Shown here: positions 1 to 6,988 of the stretch, in pieces
Position numbering within the stretch: the stretch's first letter is position 1
Layout: every line of letters starts with the position of its first letter
NCBI GenBank assembly: GCA_021324235.1
Contig: JAJPJM010000037.1
Coordinates: 1-35,143, forward strand
Direction: 5' to 3'
DNA: 35,143 nucleotides
Origin: Verrucomicrobiota bacterium
GTDB lineage: Bacteria > Verrucomicrobiota > Verrucomicrobiia > Limisphaerales > UBA11358
Translations under genes and position numbers: made by a program
Notes under the pieces: generated by a model
Databases searched by the model: none
Told to the model about the DNA's origin: nothing
Seen by the model: the letters and a program-made list of their open reading frames with translations, nothing else

Positions 1-293
1 ACGCGCCAGGGCTCGGAGCCGGGTTGATTGATGACCAGGCAATTGGGATCCTGCCCACCCACCGCCACCGTCGCGCCATTGGTATGCACAGCATAATTCA
101 GGAAAAATTCGCGGATGCGGTCGCCCTTGTAGCCGAGCAGCAACACGAACTCGTTACATCCGTGCGCCGAGTAAATTTTCATGATGTGCCAGAGGATCGG
201 GCGCTCGCCGATGGGCGCCATCGGCTTGGGAAGGACCTCGCTAACTTCGCGAAAGCGGGTCCCCTGCCCGCCGCACAGGATGGCTATCTTCAT
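1..293 (-). CDS. rfbF: Glucose-1-phosphate cytidylyltransferase, N-terminal part (cut by window edge)
   Basis: The reading frame starts at the ATG at 291-293 and is still open at base 1, so only about 97 N-terminal residues are present. The start MKIAILCGGQGTRFRE is the sugar-nucleotidyltransferase signature loop. It is followed by PKPMAPIGERPILWHIMKIY and GYKGDRIREFF, which closely match the CDP-glucose pyrophosphorylase (RfbF/DdhA) pattern rather than RmlA. The enzyme makes CDP-glucose from glucose 1-phosphate and CTP, the entry to CDP-linked 3,6-dideoxyhexoses. It lies 34 bases downstream of a glycosyltransferase gene on the same strand, so the two are probably co-transcribed in a polysaccharide pathway. 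The missing C-terminus prevents a check of the substrate-specific residues. Confidence 0.85.
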   Translation of the reverse strand, partial: MKIAILCGGQGTRFREVSEVLPKPMAPIGERPILWHIMKIYSAHGCNEFVLLLGYKGDRIREFFLNYAVHTNGATVAVGGQDPNCLVINQPGSEPWR

Positions 294-327
294 GCTACGA
301 TGGCTGTTCGGTCTTGATGGTTCACCC

Positions 328-1320
328 TCACACCGGAACGGTTTCGAACCGGATGTCTTTTTCCGCCGCCGGCGGTGGTGGTGCGATTTTTATAACCAAA
401 CCGCGCCAGAAACCCAAGCCGTAAAGAATATTGGTCAAAATCATCAAAGGCAGGGCCAGCACGGCCAGTGCCAGATTGCTCCGGGCGGCCACGCACATCG
501 TCTGCACCAGGACGACCAGCAGGTAAAGTGCGAGCGGCAATAATGACAGCAGCACGACCGCTTTTACGGACCAGAAGGCCGCGAGTAAAAAAGGCAGCGC
601 CAGCAAATAGAGGCAAAACAACGGCGGAATGAAATTAGGCAGCGAGTCGGCGGTCGGGTGCAGGCGGAATTGGTGCGCCCGCCCGCCGCCGTAGAAAAGC
701 AACATTCTCGTGTACGCGCGGAGGTCGCGCCGCGGACAGCGATGGACAATAAATTCAGGATCGTAAAGCAACTTGCCGCCGCGTTGTTTCACGCCGTCCA
801 TCATGGCGTTTTCCTCGTTCGGCCATAATTTGGGATCGAAACCCACCTCCAGCACGGCGTCCCGGCGGGCAATGAGGTTGCAGGAAATCAATTCCTTCTC
901 GCCACCGGCGCGGAGTTTGCCGACGGGCCGATAACGCGCGCAACTGGGACCGAACGCCAGCCAACTGCCCATCACCAGACCCAAAACCCGCTCGAACCGC
1001 GGCGCATCGGTTGGACAGACATTCGGACCGCCCACTAGTTTCACGGCCGGGTCGGAGAGATGCTTGAGCGCGCGGCGCACATTGTCCCGCGGCGCGACGG
1101 AATCGTCGTCCAAAAAATAAACCAGTTCACCGCGGATCGCCTTCAGGCCGGCGTTCCGCTTGACTCCCGGGCCGATGGACGGGTCGGTGGTGCGCACGAT
1201 GACGATTTCGAGTTTTTCGGGTGGGTAATCGAATTGCCGGGCCGCGTCGGCGGCTTTGACCTCCGCCTTGTTCGGACGGACGGGTATCAACACGCTCACC
1301 AGAGGCAGCTCGTCATTCAT
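328..1320 (-). CDS. Family 2 glycosyltransferase with C-terminal membrane segments
   Basis: This is a 330-residue protein. The GT-A fold begins with VSVLIPVRP (about 8-15), and KRNAGLKAIRGELVYFLDDD ends in the metal- and nucleotide-binding DDD at 71-73. A later region with YDPEFIVHRCP and a GGGRAHQFR stretch resembles the acceptor-side motif of membrane-associated GT2 enzymes. Three hydrophobic helices follow (about 228-250, 253-275 and 283-305), so the protein is probably anchored in the inner membrane with a cytoplasmic catalytic domain. It likely transfers a sugar during polysaccharide or glycolipid assembly; donor and acceptor cannot be read from the sequence. The ATG at 1320 has no clear ribosome-binding site. 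It precedes the cytidylyltransferase gene by 34 bases. Confidence 0.8.
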   Translation of the reverse strand: MNDELPLVSVLIPVRPNKAEVKAADAARQFDYPPEKLEIVIVRTTDPSIGPGVKRNAGLKAIRGELVYFLDDDSVAPRDNVRRALKHLSDPAVKLVGGPNVCPTDAPRFERVLGLVMGSWLAFGPSCARYRPVGKLRAGGEKELISCNLIARRDAVLEVGFDPKLWPNEENAMMDGVKQRGGKLLYDPEFIVHRCPRRDLRAYTRMLLFYGGGRAHQFRLHPTADSLPNFIPPLFCLYLLALPFLLAAFWSVKAVVLLSLLPLALYLLVVLVQTMCVAARSNLALAVLALPLMILTNILYGLGFWRGLVIKIAPPPPAAEKDIRFETVPV

Positions 1321-1407
1321 GGTGCGGGCGTTATAAAGTTTGAACCGGGCAGTTCCAAGTCAAAACCGTCCGCACCCGCCTTTGGCCGGTCGGGCGGGTG
1401 TTTTCTT

Positions 1408-1435
1408 TTGACAATGGCGGTCAGCCATTTAGAGT
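1408..1435 (+). promoter_or_regulatory. Putative sigma-70 promoter of tRNA-Ala
   Basis: A perfect -35 box TTGACA (1408-1413) is followed after 16 bases by TAGAGT (1430-1435), which matches the -10 consensus at four of six positions. Transcription would begin near 1442, about ten bases before the tRNA. The position fits a tRNA promoter well, but this is pattern matching only. Confidence 0.5.
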
Positions 1436-1450
1436 GTCCGGACTCTGGAT

Positions 1451-1526
1451 GGGGTCGTAGCTCAGTTGGTAGAGCACCACAATGGCATTGTGGGGGTCAG
1501 GGGTTCGAATCCCCTCGGCTCCACCA
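1451..1526 (+). tRNA. tRNA-Ala (anticodon GGC)
   Basis: A complete cloverleaf folds by eye. The 7-bp acceptor stem contains the G3-U70 wobble pair that is the classic alanine identity element. The D arm is GCTC/GAGC, and the anticodon stem CCACA/TGTGG encloses the loop ATGGCAT with anticodon GGC. The variable loop has five bases. The T arm AGGGG/CCCCT carries the TTCGAAT loop, followed by discriminator A and a genome-encoded CCA (1524-1526). GGC reads GCC and GCU codons. It lies divergent from the glycosyltransferase gene and convergent with the PEP-CTERM gene. Confidence 0.97.
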
Positions 1527-1549
1527 TCCTTAAAGCCTGCGTCTACATT

Positions 1550-2098
1550 TCAGATAAATCTCCTCCGGCGACAGCTGTTCCTCGAATTGCTATCGTTATG
1601 GCGGATGGGTCGAACAAGCATGGCGGCGACGCCAAGGGCCGTCAGCAGCATCGCACCAGGCTCGGGGACGGCCCCGACGTACACCCACGTGCCACTGGCG
1701 CTGGGATCGAGGGGAATCGCACTCACCGGCGAGTCGGCGATGAAGGTGGGTGTGACAATCCAATTATACAACTGGGAGTTGAGCGATTCATATAGGCTGA
1801 GGTTCAAGGCGGTGATGCCACCCGGACTCCAATCAATCGGAGGCGGAGGATAGAAAATGGGACCGCCAACCACGCTCTCGGACACCGTGAACGTCCCGTC
1901 GGGGGTGGTGATGAAAGAGTCACCTTCGAGGATTTCGCCGGCGGTTCCGTTCCCGGAAGGAACGTTGAAAAAAAGTTCGCCGTTGAACCCGGGTGCGGTG
2001 GTGACGAATTGAAAATCATACACCTGCGCGCGCGCGATCGAAGCCGTGACGAACAGGACGCAAAGGAAAAGGAACGCGATATTGATTTTGTGTCTCAT
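1550..2098 (-). CDS. PEP-CTERM sorting domain protein
   Basis: This 182-residue protein has a Sec signal peptide (hydrophobic 7-20, likely cleavage after ARA near 24). The middle region is Gly/Pro/Ser/Thr-rich and has no recognised enzyme domain. Near the C-terminus VPEP (144-147) is followed by a short hydrophobic helix (about 149-162), the PEP-CTERM sorting signal processed by exosortase in exopolysaccharide-producing Gram-negatives. The tail after the helix is about 20 residues and contains an Arg run. Typical PEP-CTERM tails are a few basic residues, so this one is unusually long. A surface or matrix role is inferred. No exosortase gene is in this window. The gene stands alone, convergent with tRNA-Ala. 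Confidence 0.85.
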   Translation of the reverse strand: MRHKINIAFLFLCVLFVTASIARAQVYDFQFVTTAPGFNGELFFNVPSGNGTAGEILEGDSFITTPDGTFTVSESVVGGPIFYPPPPIDWSPGGITALNLSLYESLNSQLYNWIVTPTFIADSPVSAIPLDPSASGTWVYVGAVPEPGAMLLTALGVAAMLVRPIRHNDSNSRNSCRRRRFI

Positions 2099-2534
2099 GG
2101 GTGGATTAGGTGGAGGTTCGTGACGTTGTCATGGTGACCCGACAACTACCATAATTTACAGCCGGCTATTCTCAACGCCAATTTGCGAAAAAAAAGCGCC
2201 GGATTGCGGGACGGGATTCACTCTTCCGGGCCATATCCTGCCTTAAAACTCAAATCGCAGTGGCAAACCCGCTCGCGATGCGTATATCGGAGCTGGCTCC
2301 AGCGCGGTGTCAGGCTGTTTTCCGCCTGCATTAAACCGCTCCGAGCACAGCCCACCCAATACCGGATACAATAGTCCGGTAATGGCATCCGCCCCAACGT
2401 CCGGCTGTGAACATCTGGCGAATAAGAAAAAACAACTTCTGTTTGCGTCCAAAACCCCAGGCTGGCAGATGGCTCACTCGTGACCCGCAAAACCCATTGC
2501 CAGTTGTCATCGCCCGGGCTTAAACGAAAGTATC
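2099..2534. other. Intergenic stretch without a supported gene
   Basis: Apart from the candidate PEP-CTERM promoter near its left end, nothing convincing is seen here. Short open frames exist on both strands (2183-2374 plus, 2218-2490 minus), but they overlap each other and lack recognisable domains, signal peptides or start signals. No RNA fold, repeat array or terminator was recognised. Confidence 0.5.
2153..2181 (-). promoter_or_regulatory. Candidate promoter of the PEP-CTERM gene
   Basis: On the minus strand TTGGCG (2176-2181) is separated by 17 bases from TAAATT (2153-2158). Each box matches the sigma-70 consensus at four of six positions. It sits about 55-80 bases upstream of the ATG at 2098. 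The call is weak but the placement is sensible. Confidence 0.35.
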
Positions 2535-2726
2535 ATGCATAAACCGACAGCGACAACCCACGAGCCGCCGCCGGAGATGGCCAGGGAAGGGCCAGGGTTC
2601 CGCGGAATCGTATCGAAGCTGCGAAATGCCGTCCGGATTGAGATACCCGCCGGCTATGAAGATGAAACCGGCTTTCACATGGGCGTCAGCCCGGCGGAAG
2701 AAGAAATCAAGTCGCCGCCGGCCTGA
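2535..2726 (+). CDS. Possible small hypothetical protein (63 residues)
   Basis: This short open frame lies in the otherwise empty 2099-2756 interval. Its composition is protein-like: an acidic, charged stretch includes IPAGYEDETGFHMGV followed by EEE and a proline tail, unlike the Arg/His/Gln-rich shadow frames of this GC-rich DNA. No domain is recognised and no function is proposed. There is no clear Shine-Dalgarno sequence. A possible -35 TTGCCA lies at 2497-2502, with only a poor -10 (TTAAAC) 17 bases later. The frame ends 31 bases before the stop of the convergent response-regulator gene. It could be a genuine lineage-specific small protein or chance. Confidence 0.45.
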   Translation: MHKPTATTHEPPPEMAREGPGFRGIVSKLRNAVRIEIPAGYEDETGFHMGVSPAEEEIKSPPA

Positions 2727-2756
2727 CCCGCATTGGGATCCCGGCAAAGGCCGCCA

Positions 2757-4103
2757 CTATTCGACCTTGCATCCCAGTTCCCGATAGCGCTGAAGTTTGT
2801 AGAGCAGCGCCCGGCGGCTGATGCCCAGCGCCCGGGCGGTTTCGGTACGGTTGAAATCATGCTGTTGCAGGGCCTGCAGGATGGCCTGCCGTTCTATTTC
2901 CTCCAGCCGCGCCGGATCGGCAGCTTCAGCGGCGGCCAGCGGTTCCGCTGTGGCACGTACGCGCGCCGGCAGGTGCTCCGGCAAAATCAGTTCGCTGCGC
3001 GACAGCAGCACCGCCCGTTCCATCGCGTTGCGCAGTTCACGCACGTTGCCCGGCCAGGAATACCGTTCCAAACAATCGGCGACCGTGTCGGAAAAACGCG
3101 CGCGTCCCCGGGCGATTTCCTCGATGAACCGGCTGGCCAGCGGCAAAATGTCCTCGCGCCGCTCGCGCAAGGGCGGGATGTTCAATTCCACGACGTTCAA
3201 CCGGTAAAACAAATCCTCGCGAAACCGACCGTTTTTGACCTCATCCTCCAGGATGCGGTTGCTGGCGGCAAGAATCCGCGCGTTGGTGTGGATTTCGCGG
3301 TTCGAACCGACGCGCTGGAACCGCCCATCCTGGGTCACCCGCAACAGCTTGGCCTGAAGCGACAGCGACATTTCGGCCACTTCGTCGAGAAAAATCGTGC
3401 CGTCGTTCGCTTCCTCAAACCGGCCGATGCGCCGGGCGCGCGCGTCCGTGAACGCGCCTTTTTCGTGCCCGAACAATTCGCTTTCCAACAGCGTTTCGGG
3501 GATGGCGGCGCAATTGACTTTGACCAAGGGCCCCTTCGCGCGCGAACTCCAGGCATGGACCACATCCGTCAAAACTTCCTTGCCCACGCCGCTTTCGCCG
3601 GTGATGAGCACGCGGGTTTCCGACGGCGCAATCAGCGAGGCGTCACGAAACAGGGACTGCATGAGCGGACTGCGGGCAATCACATAGTCCGGCAACTGCT
3701 TCTCCTGGTCGTACTGGAGGGGAATGGGCTTGGAAATTCCGAGCGCCTGCCGCACCGAATTGAGCAACTCATCGAGGTCGATGGGTTTGGGCAGATAATT
3801 GACCGCGCCGTCACGCATCGCGGCCACGGCATCACGGATATCGGTGAAGGCGGTCACGAGCAGGACCGGCAGCGTAACGTGCTCCTGGCGCGCGCGCCGC
3901 AATGTTTCCAAACCGGTCAACCCCGGCATCCGCACGTCGGAAATCATCATGGCAAACTTTCCGGCCCGGAGCATTTCCAGGGCGCGTTCACCGGAGTCCG
4001 CCAACGCCGTCTCAAAACCCTGGCTGTGAAGGAAGGAATTCAGCAGGCTGCGCTGACCGGGATCGTCGTCCACAATCAGAATGCGCGGGGCTTCGGATGC
4101 CAT
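2757..4103 (-). CDS. Sigma-54-dependent response regulator (NtrC/AtoC class)
   Basis: This 448-residue protein has the full three-domain layout. The receiver domain (1-120) has the acidic cluster DDD 12-14, phosphoacceptor D56 in MISDVRMPG, T84 and K106. The AAA+ domain (about 143-370) has Walker A GESGVGKE (169-176), loop GAFTDA (216-221), Walker B TIFLDE (236-241) and arginine-rich PPLRERREDI. A Fis-type helix-turn-helix lies at the C-terminus (about 405-443). When phosphorylated by its partner it should bind upstream DNA and drive sigma-54 RNA polymerase open-complex formation. The sigma-54-contacting loop reads GAFTDA rather than GAFTGA; the functional Phe-Thr pair is kept. It lies 18 bases after the kinase gene and ends the T2SS operon. 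A matching -24/-12 promoter lies at the operon head. Confidence 0.93.
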   Translation of the reverse strand: MASEAPRILIVDDDPGQRSLLNSFLHSQGFETALADSGERALEMLRAGKFAMMISDVRMPGLTGLETLRRARQEHVTLPVLLVTAFTDIRDAVAAMRDGAVNYLPKPIDLDELLNSVRQALGISKPIPLQYDQEKQLPDYVIARSPLMQSLFRDASLIAPSETRVLITGESGVGKEVLTDVVHAWSSRAKGPLVKVNCAAIPETLLESELFGHEKGAFTDARARRIGRFEEANDGTIFLDEVAEMSLSLQAKLLRVTQDGRFQRVGSNREIHTNARILAASNRILEDEVKNGRFREDLFYRLNVVELNIPPLRERREDILPLASRFIEEIARGRARFSDTVADCLERYSWPGNVRELRNAMERAVLLSRSELILPEHLPARVRATAEPLAAAEAADPARLEEIERQAILQALQQHDFNRTETARALGISRRALLYKLQRYRELGCKVE

Positions 4104-4121
4104 GTCGCCAAGTTATCCGAA

Positions 4122-5681
4122 TCAGGCGGCAACTTTCAAGTGAGTGATGCGGAAAAGGGCGCCCTTCGGTTCGTTGGCCAGGCACTCGATCTCCCAGCCA
4201 TGAGCGAGGACGATCTGTTGTACCACGGCCAGGCCCAGGCCGGTGCCCTTTTGATTGGTGGTGAAATACGGTTTGAAAATTTCCTGCCGGCGATCGGGCG
4301 GCACCCCCGGGCCATTATCGCGGATTTCCAGCGCGGCCTCGGTGGCGCTGAGAGGCCGGGCCGAAATCTGAATCTGTCCATTCAACTCGACCGCCTGAAT
4401 GGCGTTGAGCAGCAGATTGAACAAAACCTGCCGGAGCAGTTGTTCGTCGGCCTCGATGGCGATCGCTTCGCCACCGGTCTCCACCCGGAGTTTCTTTTCC
4501 TCAATATCGTGGGTCAGGGTGCGCACCACCTCGCTGATGGCGGAGCCGAGCGCGATTTTGGAGCGGCGGACTTCACGCGGGCGCGAGTAGTTGATGAATT
4601 CATTCAACTGGGCCGTGACTTTGTCGGTTTCGTTGACAATCGCCCGCGATTTTTCCCGGATGTCCTCCGGCGACCCGCCGGTCTGTTTGGAAAGCATCTG
4701 CGCCATGCCGCGGATGATGTTAAGGGGGTTGCGGGTTTCATGCGCCAGCCCCGCGGCCGCCAGATTCATTTCCCGCAGATGCGAGTTCAATTCACTGGCG
4801 CGGATGAGGCGGATCTGCAAATCCGAGGTTTTGGAAACGTTGCGCCAGGCCAGGCCCGACCCTACGACGGAAATGGCGGCCAGCAGGACGATGACACCGC
4901 GGAGCCACAAATCCTGGTGGCTGATGAGGTAAATGGGCTTGGTGGACATGACGATGACAAAACTATGCACACCCTGTTTCTGAAGCAGCGCCTGATATTC
5001 CGCTTCGCTCATCCACGGGGGCCGGCCGAAGCGAAACCGGAAATTCCGTTCGCGGGGAGGCCCCGCATTTGTGGCGGACCCGGACGGCGGCGGCGCCAGG
5101 ACCGTTCCACCGGCACCGATGGAATTGGTCGGGTTCTCTTCCGGCGGGGCTCCCGGTGGCGGTCCATTGGGCGGTTCCGGCGGTGGCAGAACGATCCGAT
5201 TGGTGGCCAAACGATTGGTAAAATCCTGCCGCGACATGATGATTGGCGGATTGGTGCCTTCAAAGTCATAGGTGAGGTTCGTACCCAAATCCATCGGGTT
5301 TACCAGCGTGACCGTCTCTGAATCCCAACGTTCGGTCGCGTCCGTGGCCCCTTTGATTTGGAAATCGGTTCCCGTGCCCGCGGAAGCCACCATTTCGCCG
5401 GCGGCATTCAGGAGCGCGATACCTTTCAATTCGGTTGACTCCTGTCGGGCCAATTCCGTCAGCGAAGCTTCGAGCCTTTCCTTGGATACCACGCCGCCAA
5501 AACGCCGCTCGGAGCGGAGCACGATGCCGAGGGTGGTGGAAATGTCCTTGGCCCGGTTGACGAGTGCGGCGCGGGCCGCGTTTCGGACGCGAGCGTGTTC
5601 CTCGACCTGCCAGGCCATGACCAGCAGCCAGACTCCCAGCAACAGGCCGTAAATCAGCAGGCTATGGCTTTTGGGTCGCAT
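4122..5681 (-). CDS. Membrane sensor histidine kinase, partner of the downstream sigma-54 regulator
   Basis: This 519-residue protein has two membrane helices (about 8-24 and 257-277) that bracket a periplasmic sensor region. That region includes an unusual Pro/Gly/Asn-rich stretch (about 164-210). The cytoplasmic part has the HisKA H-box AHETRNPLNIIRGM with phospho-accepting H314. The HATPase_c domain follows, with N-box NLLLNAIQA (about 422-430), G1 DNGPGV (455-460) and G2 GTGLGL (479-484). It probably autophosphorylates and passes phosphate to D56 of the regulator encoded 18 bases downstream. The signal is unknown; the location behind the secretin genes suggests something about secretion or the envelope. 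The ATG at 5681 puts the first helix right at the N-terminus, as expected. Confidence 0.93.
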   Translation of the reverse strand: MRPKSHSLLIYGLLLGVWLLVMAWQVEEHARVRNAARAALVNRAKDISTTLGIVLRSERRFGGVVSKERLEASLTELARQESTELKGIALLNAAGEMVASAGTGTDFQIKGATDATERWDSETVTLVNPMDLGTNLTYDFEGTNPPIIMSRQDFTNRLATNRIVLPPPEPPNGPPPGAPPEENPTNSIGAGGTVLAPPPSGSATNAGPPRERNFRFRFGRPPWMSEAEYQALLQKQGVHSFVIVMSTKPIYLISHQDLWLRGVIVLLAAISVVGSGLAWRNVSKTSDLQIRLIRASELNSHLREMNLAAAGLAHETRNPLNIIRGMAQMLSKQTGGSPEDIREKSRAIVNETDKVTAQLNEFINYSRPREVRRSKIALGSAISEVVRTLTHDIEEKKLRVETGGEAIAIEADEQLLRQVLFNLLLNAIQAVELNGQIQISARPLSATEAALEIRDNGPGVPPDRRQEIFKPYFTTNQKGTGLGLAVVQQIVLAHGWEIECLANEPKGALFRITHLKVAA

Positions 5682-5728
5682 CGATTGGGTTCAGTTAAGC
5701 GCTCGCACGGGAAAAATACAACCGCGGT

Positions 5729-6958
5729 CTATGGGTTTTGCTTCACCGGCACCCGTTCCAAAAATTGATCCAATTCCTGCTCGGAATAGGATTTGGGCAT
5801 AAGCATCTGCCTTTGCTGGCTGGCGGCCAGCGCCGGTAACTCGTCCGGCAGCCGGACAATGTGCGGCGTCATGAAAATCATCAGCTCGTTCTTGGTGTCG
5901 CTGGTGGTCTTGTGTTTGAAAAGCATTCCGAGCACCGGGATGTCGCCCAGAATCGGGATTTTGCTGTCGCTGGAGGTCTTGTCGTTCACCATCAGGCCGC
6001 CGATGACGACCGGCAGCCCGTCGGGCGTGACCACGACGGTATCGGCGGTGCGGGTGTCAATCACCGGCGCATTCACGCCGGCGGCGATGGGTTCCGTCTG
6101 CGTCGGGTCAATCTGCGAATCCTGCGGCGTGACGATCATTTCCACGTATCCGTCGGTGGAAATATAGGGTGTCACGTTCAACTGGATGCCCACGGGCGTA
6201 TAAGTGACGTTGTTGATCGGGATGGTCGAATTGCCGACCGCCGTGTAGCTGACCCCGGTGATCAGGGGCACTTGCTGGCCGACGAGGATGGTCGCCGGCT
6301 GGCCATCGCGCGCCAGGATGGACGGACGCGAGAGCACTTCCACCTTCCCGGCCGTGGCGATGGCGCGCAGGGTCGCTTGAAAATCGCTGCCCATAATCTG
6401 ATAAAACCCGTTGGCACCGCCCGCCGTGGTGGGCGACAGCGCCGGGGTCGCCGCCACCGCCGACCCGACGGTACTGAAGTTGGTCACAATCGAGTTCAGT
6501 CCGCTCAATCCAAACACATCGGCCGCGTTGCCGGTGATCCCATTGCCGAGTCCCTTGCCGTATGAGCTCTCGACACCGACATCCAGCGAATTGTTATGCG
6601 ACAATTCCAGAAAGACGACATTGATGAGCACCTGCGGTTTCGGACGGTCCAGGCTGGCAATGACGTTGCTGATCTGTTCGCTGGTCGGCTGGTCGGAAAT
6701 AACGATGATGTTCTTGGTGTCCGGGTCCACGTAAATGGTCGCGTTGCCGACGCTGCCGTTGTTGTTGTATTGGTCGCCGGTGCTGCTGCCGGTGTTGTTG
6801 CGATTGAAATTATTGAACCCGCCAAACCCACCGAACCCGCCAAAGCCTCCAAAACCGCCACCGCCACCCACCCGGTTCTGCGCGTGAATTTCCAACGCGG
6901 TGCACAGGAGCAAAGTCATGGCCCCGCCCAGAAGTTTCCGATGTTTGTTTGTCTTCAT
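5729..6958 (-). CDS. gspD: Type II secretion secretin, C-terminal half (half N3 plus pore domain) with its own signal peptide
   Basis: This 409-residue protein has a signal peptide (1-26, cleavage after HAQ/IHA region) and then a Gly/Phe repeat with five GGF units. Next comes the second half of an N3-type domain (IYVDPDTKNIIVI to SLDRPKPQV, about 76-110) and the complete secretin beta-barrel domain. The pore-domain hallmarks are visible: SRPSILARDGQPATILVGQQ, TPYISTDG, VIGGLMVNDK and PILGDIPVLGMLFK. It forms the outer-membrane channel of the T2SS. Normal GspD proteins are about 600-700 residues with N0-N3 on the same chain; here those lie on the gene just upstream (30-base gap). The clean signal peptide argues against a sequencing frameshift. 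The alternative of a stand-alone type IV pilus secretin is less likely given the gsp neighbours. Confidence 0.9.
   Translation of the reverse strand: MKTNKHRKLLGGAMTLLLCTALEIHAQNRVGGGGGFGGFGGFGGFGGFNNFNRNNTGSSTGDQYNNNGSVGNATIYVDPDTKNIIVISDQPTSEQISNVIASLDRPKPQVLINVVFLELSHNNSLDVGVESSYGKGLGNGITGNAADVFGLSGLNSIVTNFSTVGSAVAATPALSPTTAGGANGFYQIMGSDFQATLRAIATAGKVEVLSRPSILARDGQPATILVGQQVPLITGVSYTAVGNSTIPINNVTYTPVGIQLNVTPYISTDGYVEMIVTPQDSQIDPTQTEPIAAGVNAPVIDTRTADTVVVTPDGLPVVIGGLMVNDKTSSDSKIPILGDIPVLGMLFKHKTTSDTKNELMIFMTPHIVRLPDELPALAASQQRQMLMPKSYSEQELDQFLERVPVKQNP
6815..6859 (-). repeat. 9-bp tandem repeat encoding (GGF)5
   Basis: Five consecutive 9-base units, each encoding Gly-Gly-Phe, follow the signal peptide of the C-terminal secretin protein. 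They make a low-complexity linker. Copy number could vary by slippage without breaking the frame. Confidence 0.85.
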
Positions 6959-6988
6959 AATTTGGTTTTGTGTTAAAAGGGTGCCTGC

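Noticed and set aside
2733-5321. 862-codon open frame on the plus strand
   Set aside because: It is antisense to the complete kinase and response regulator, has the Arg/Gln/His-rich composition of a shadow frame and shows no domain.
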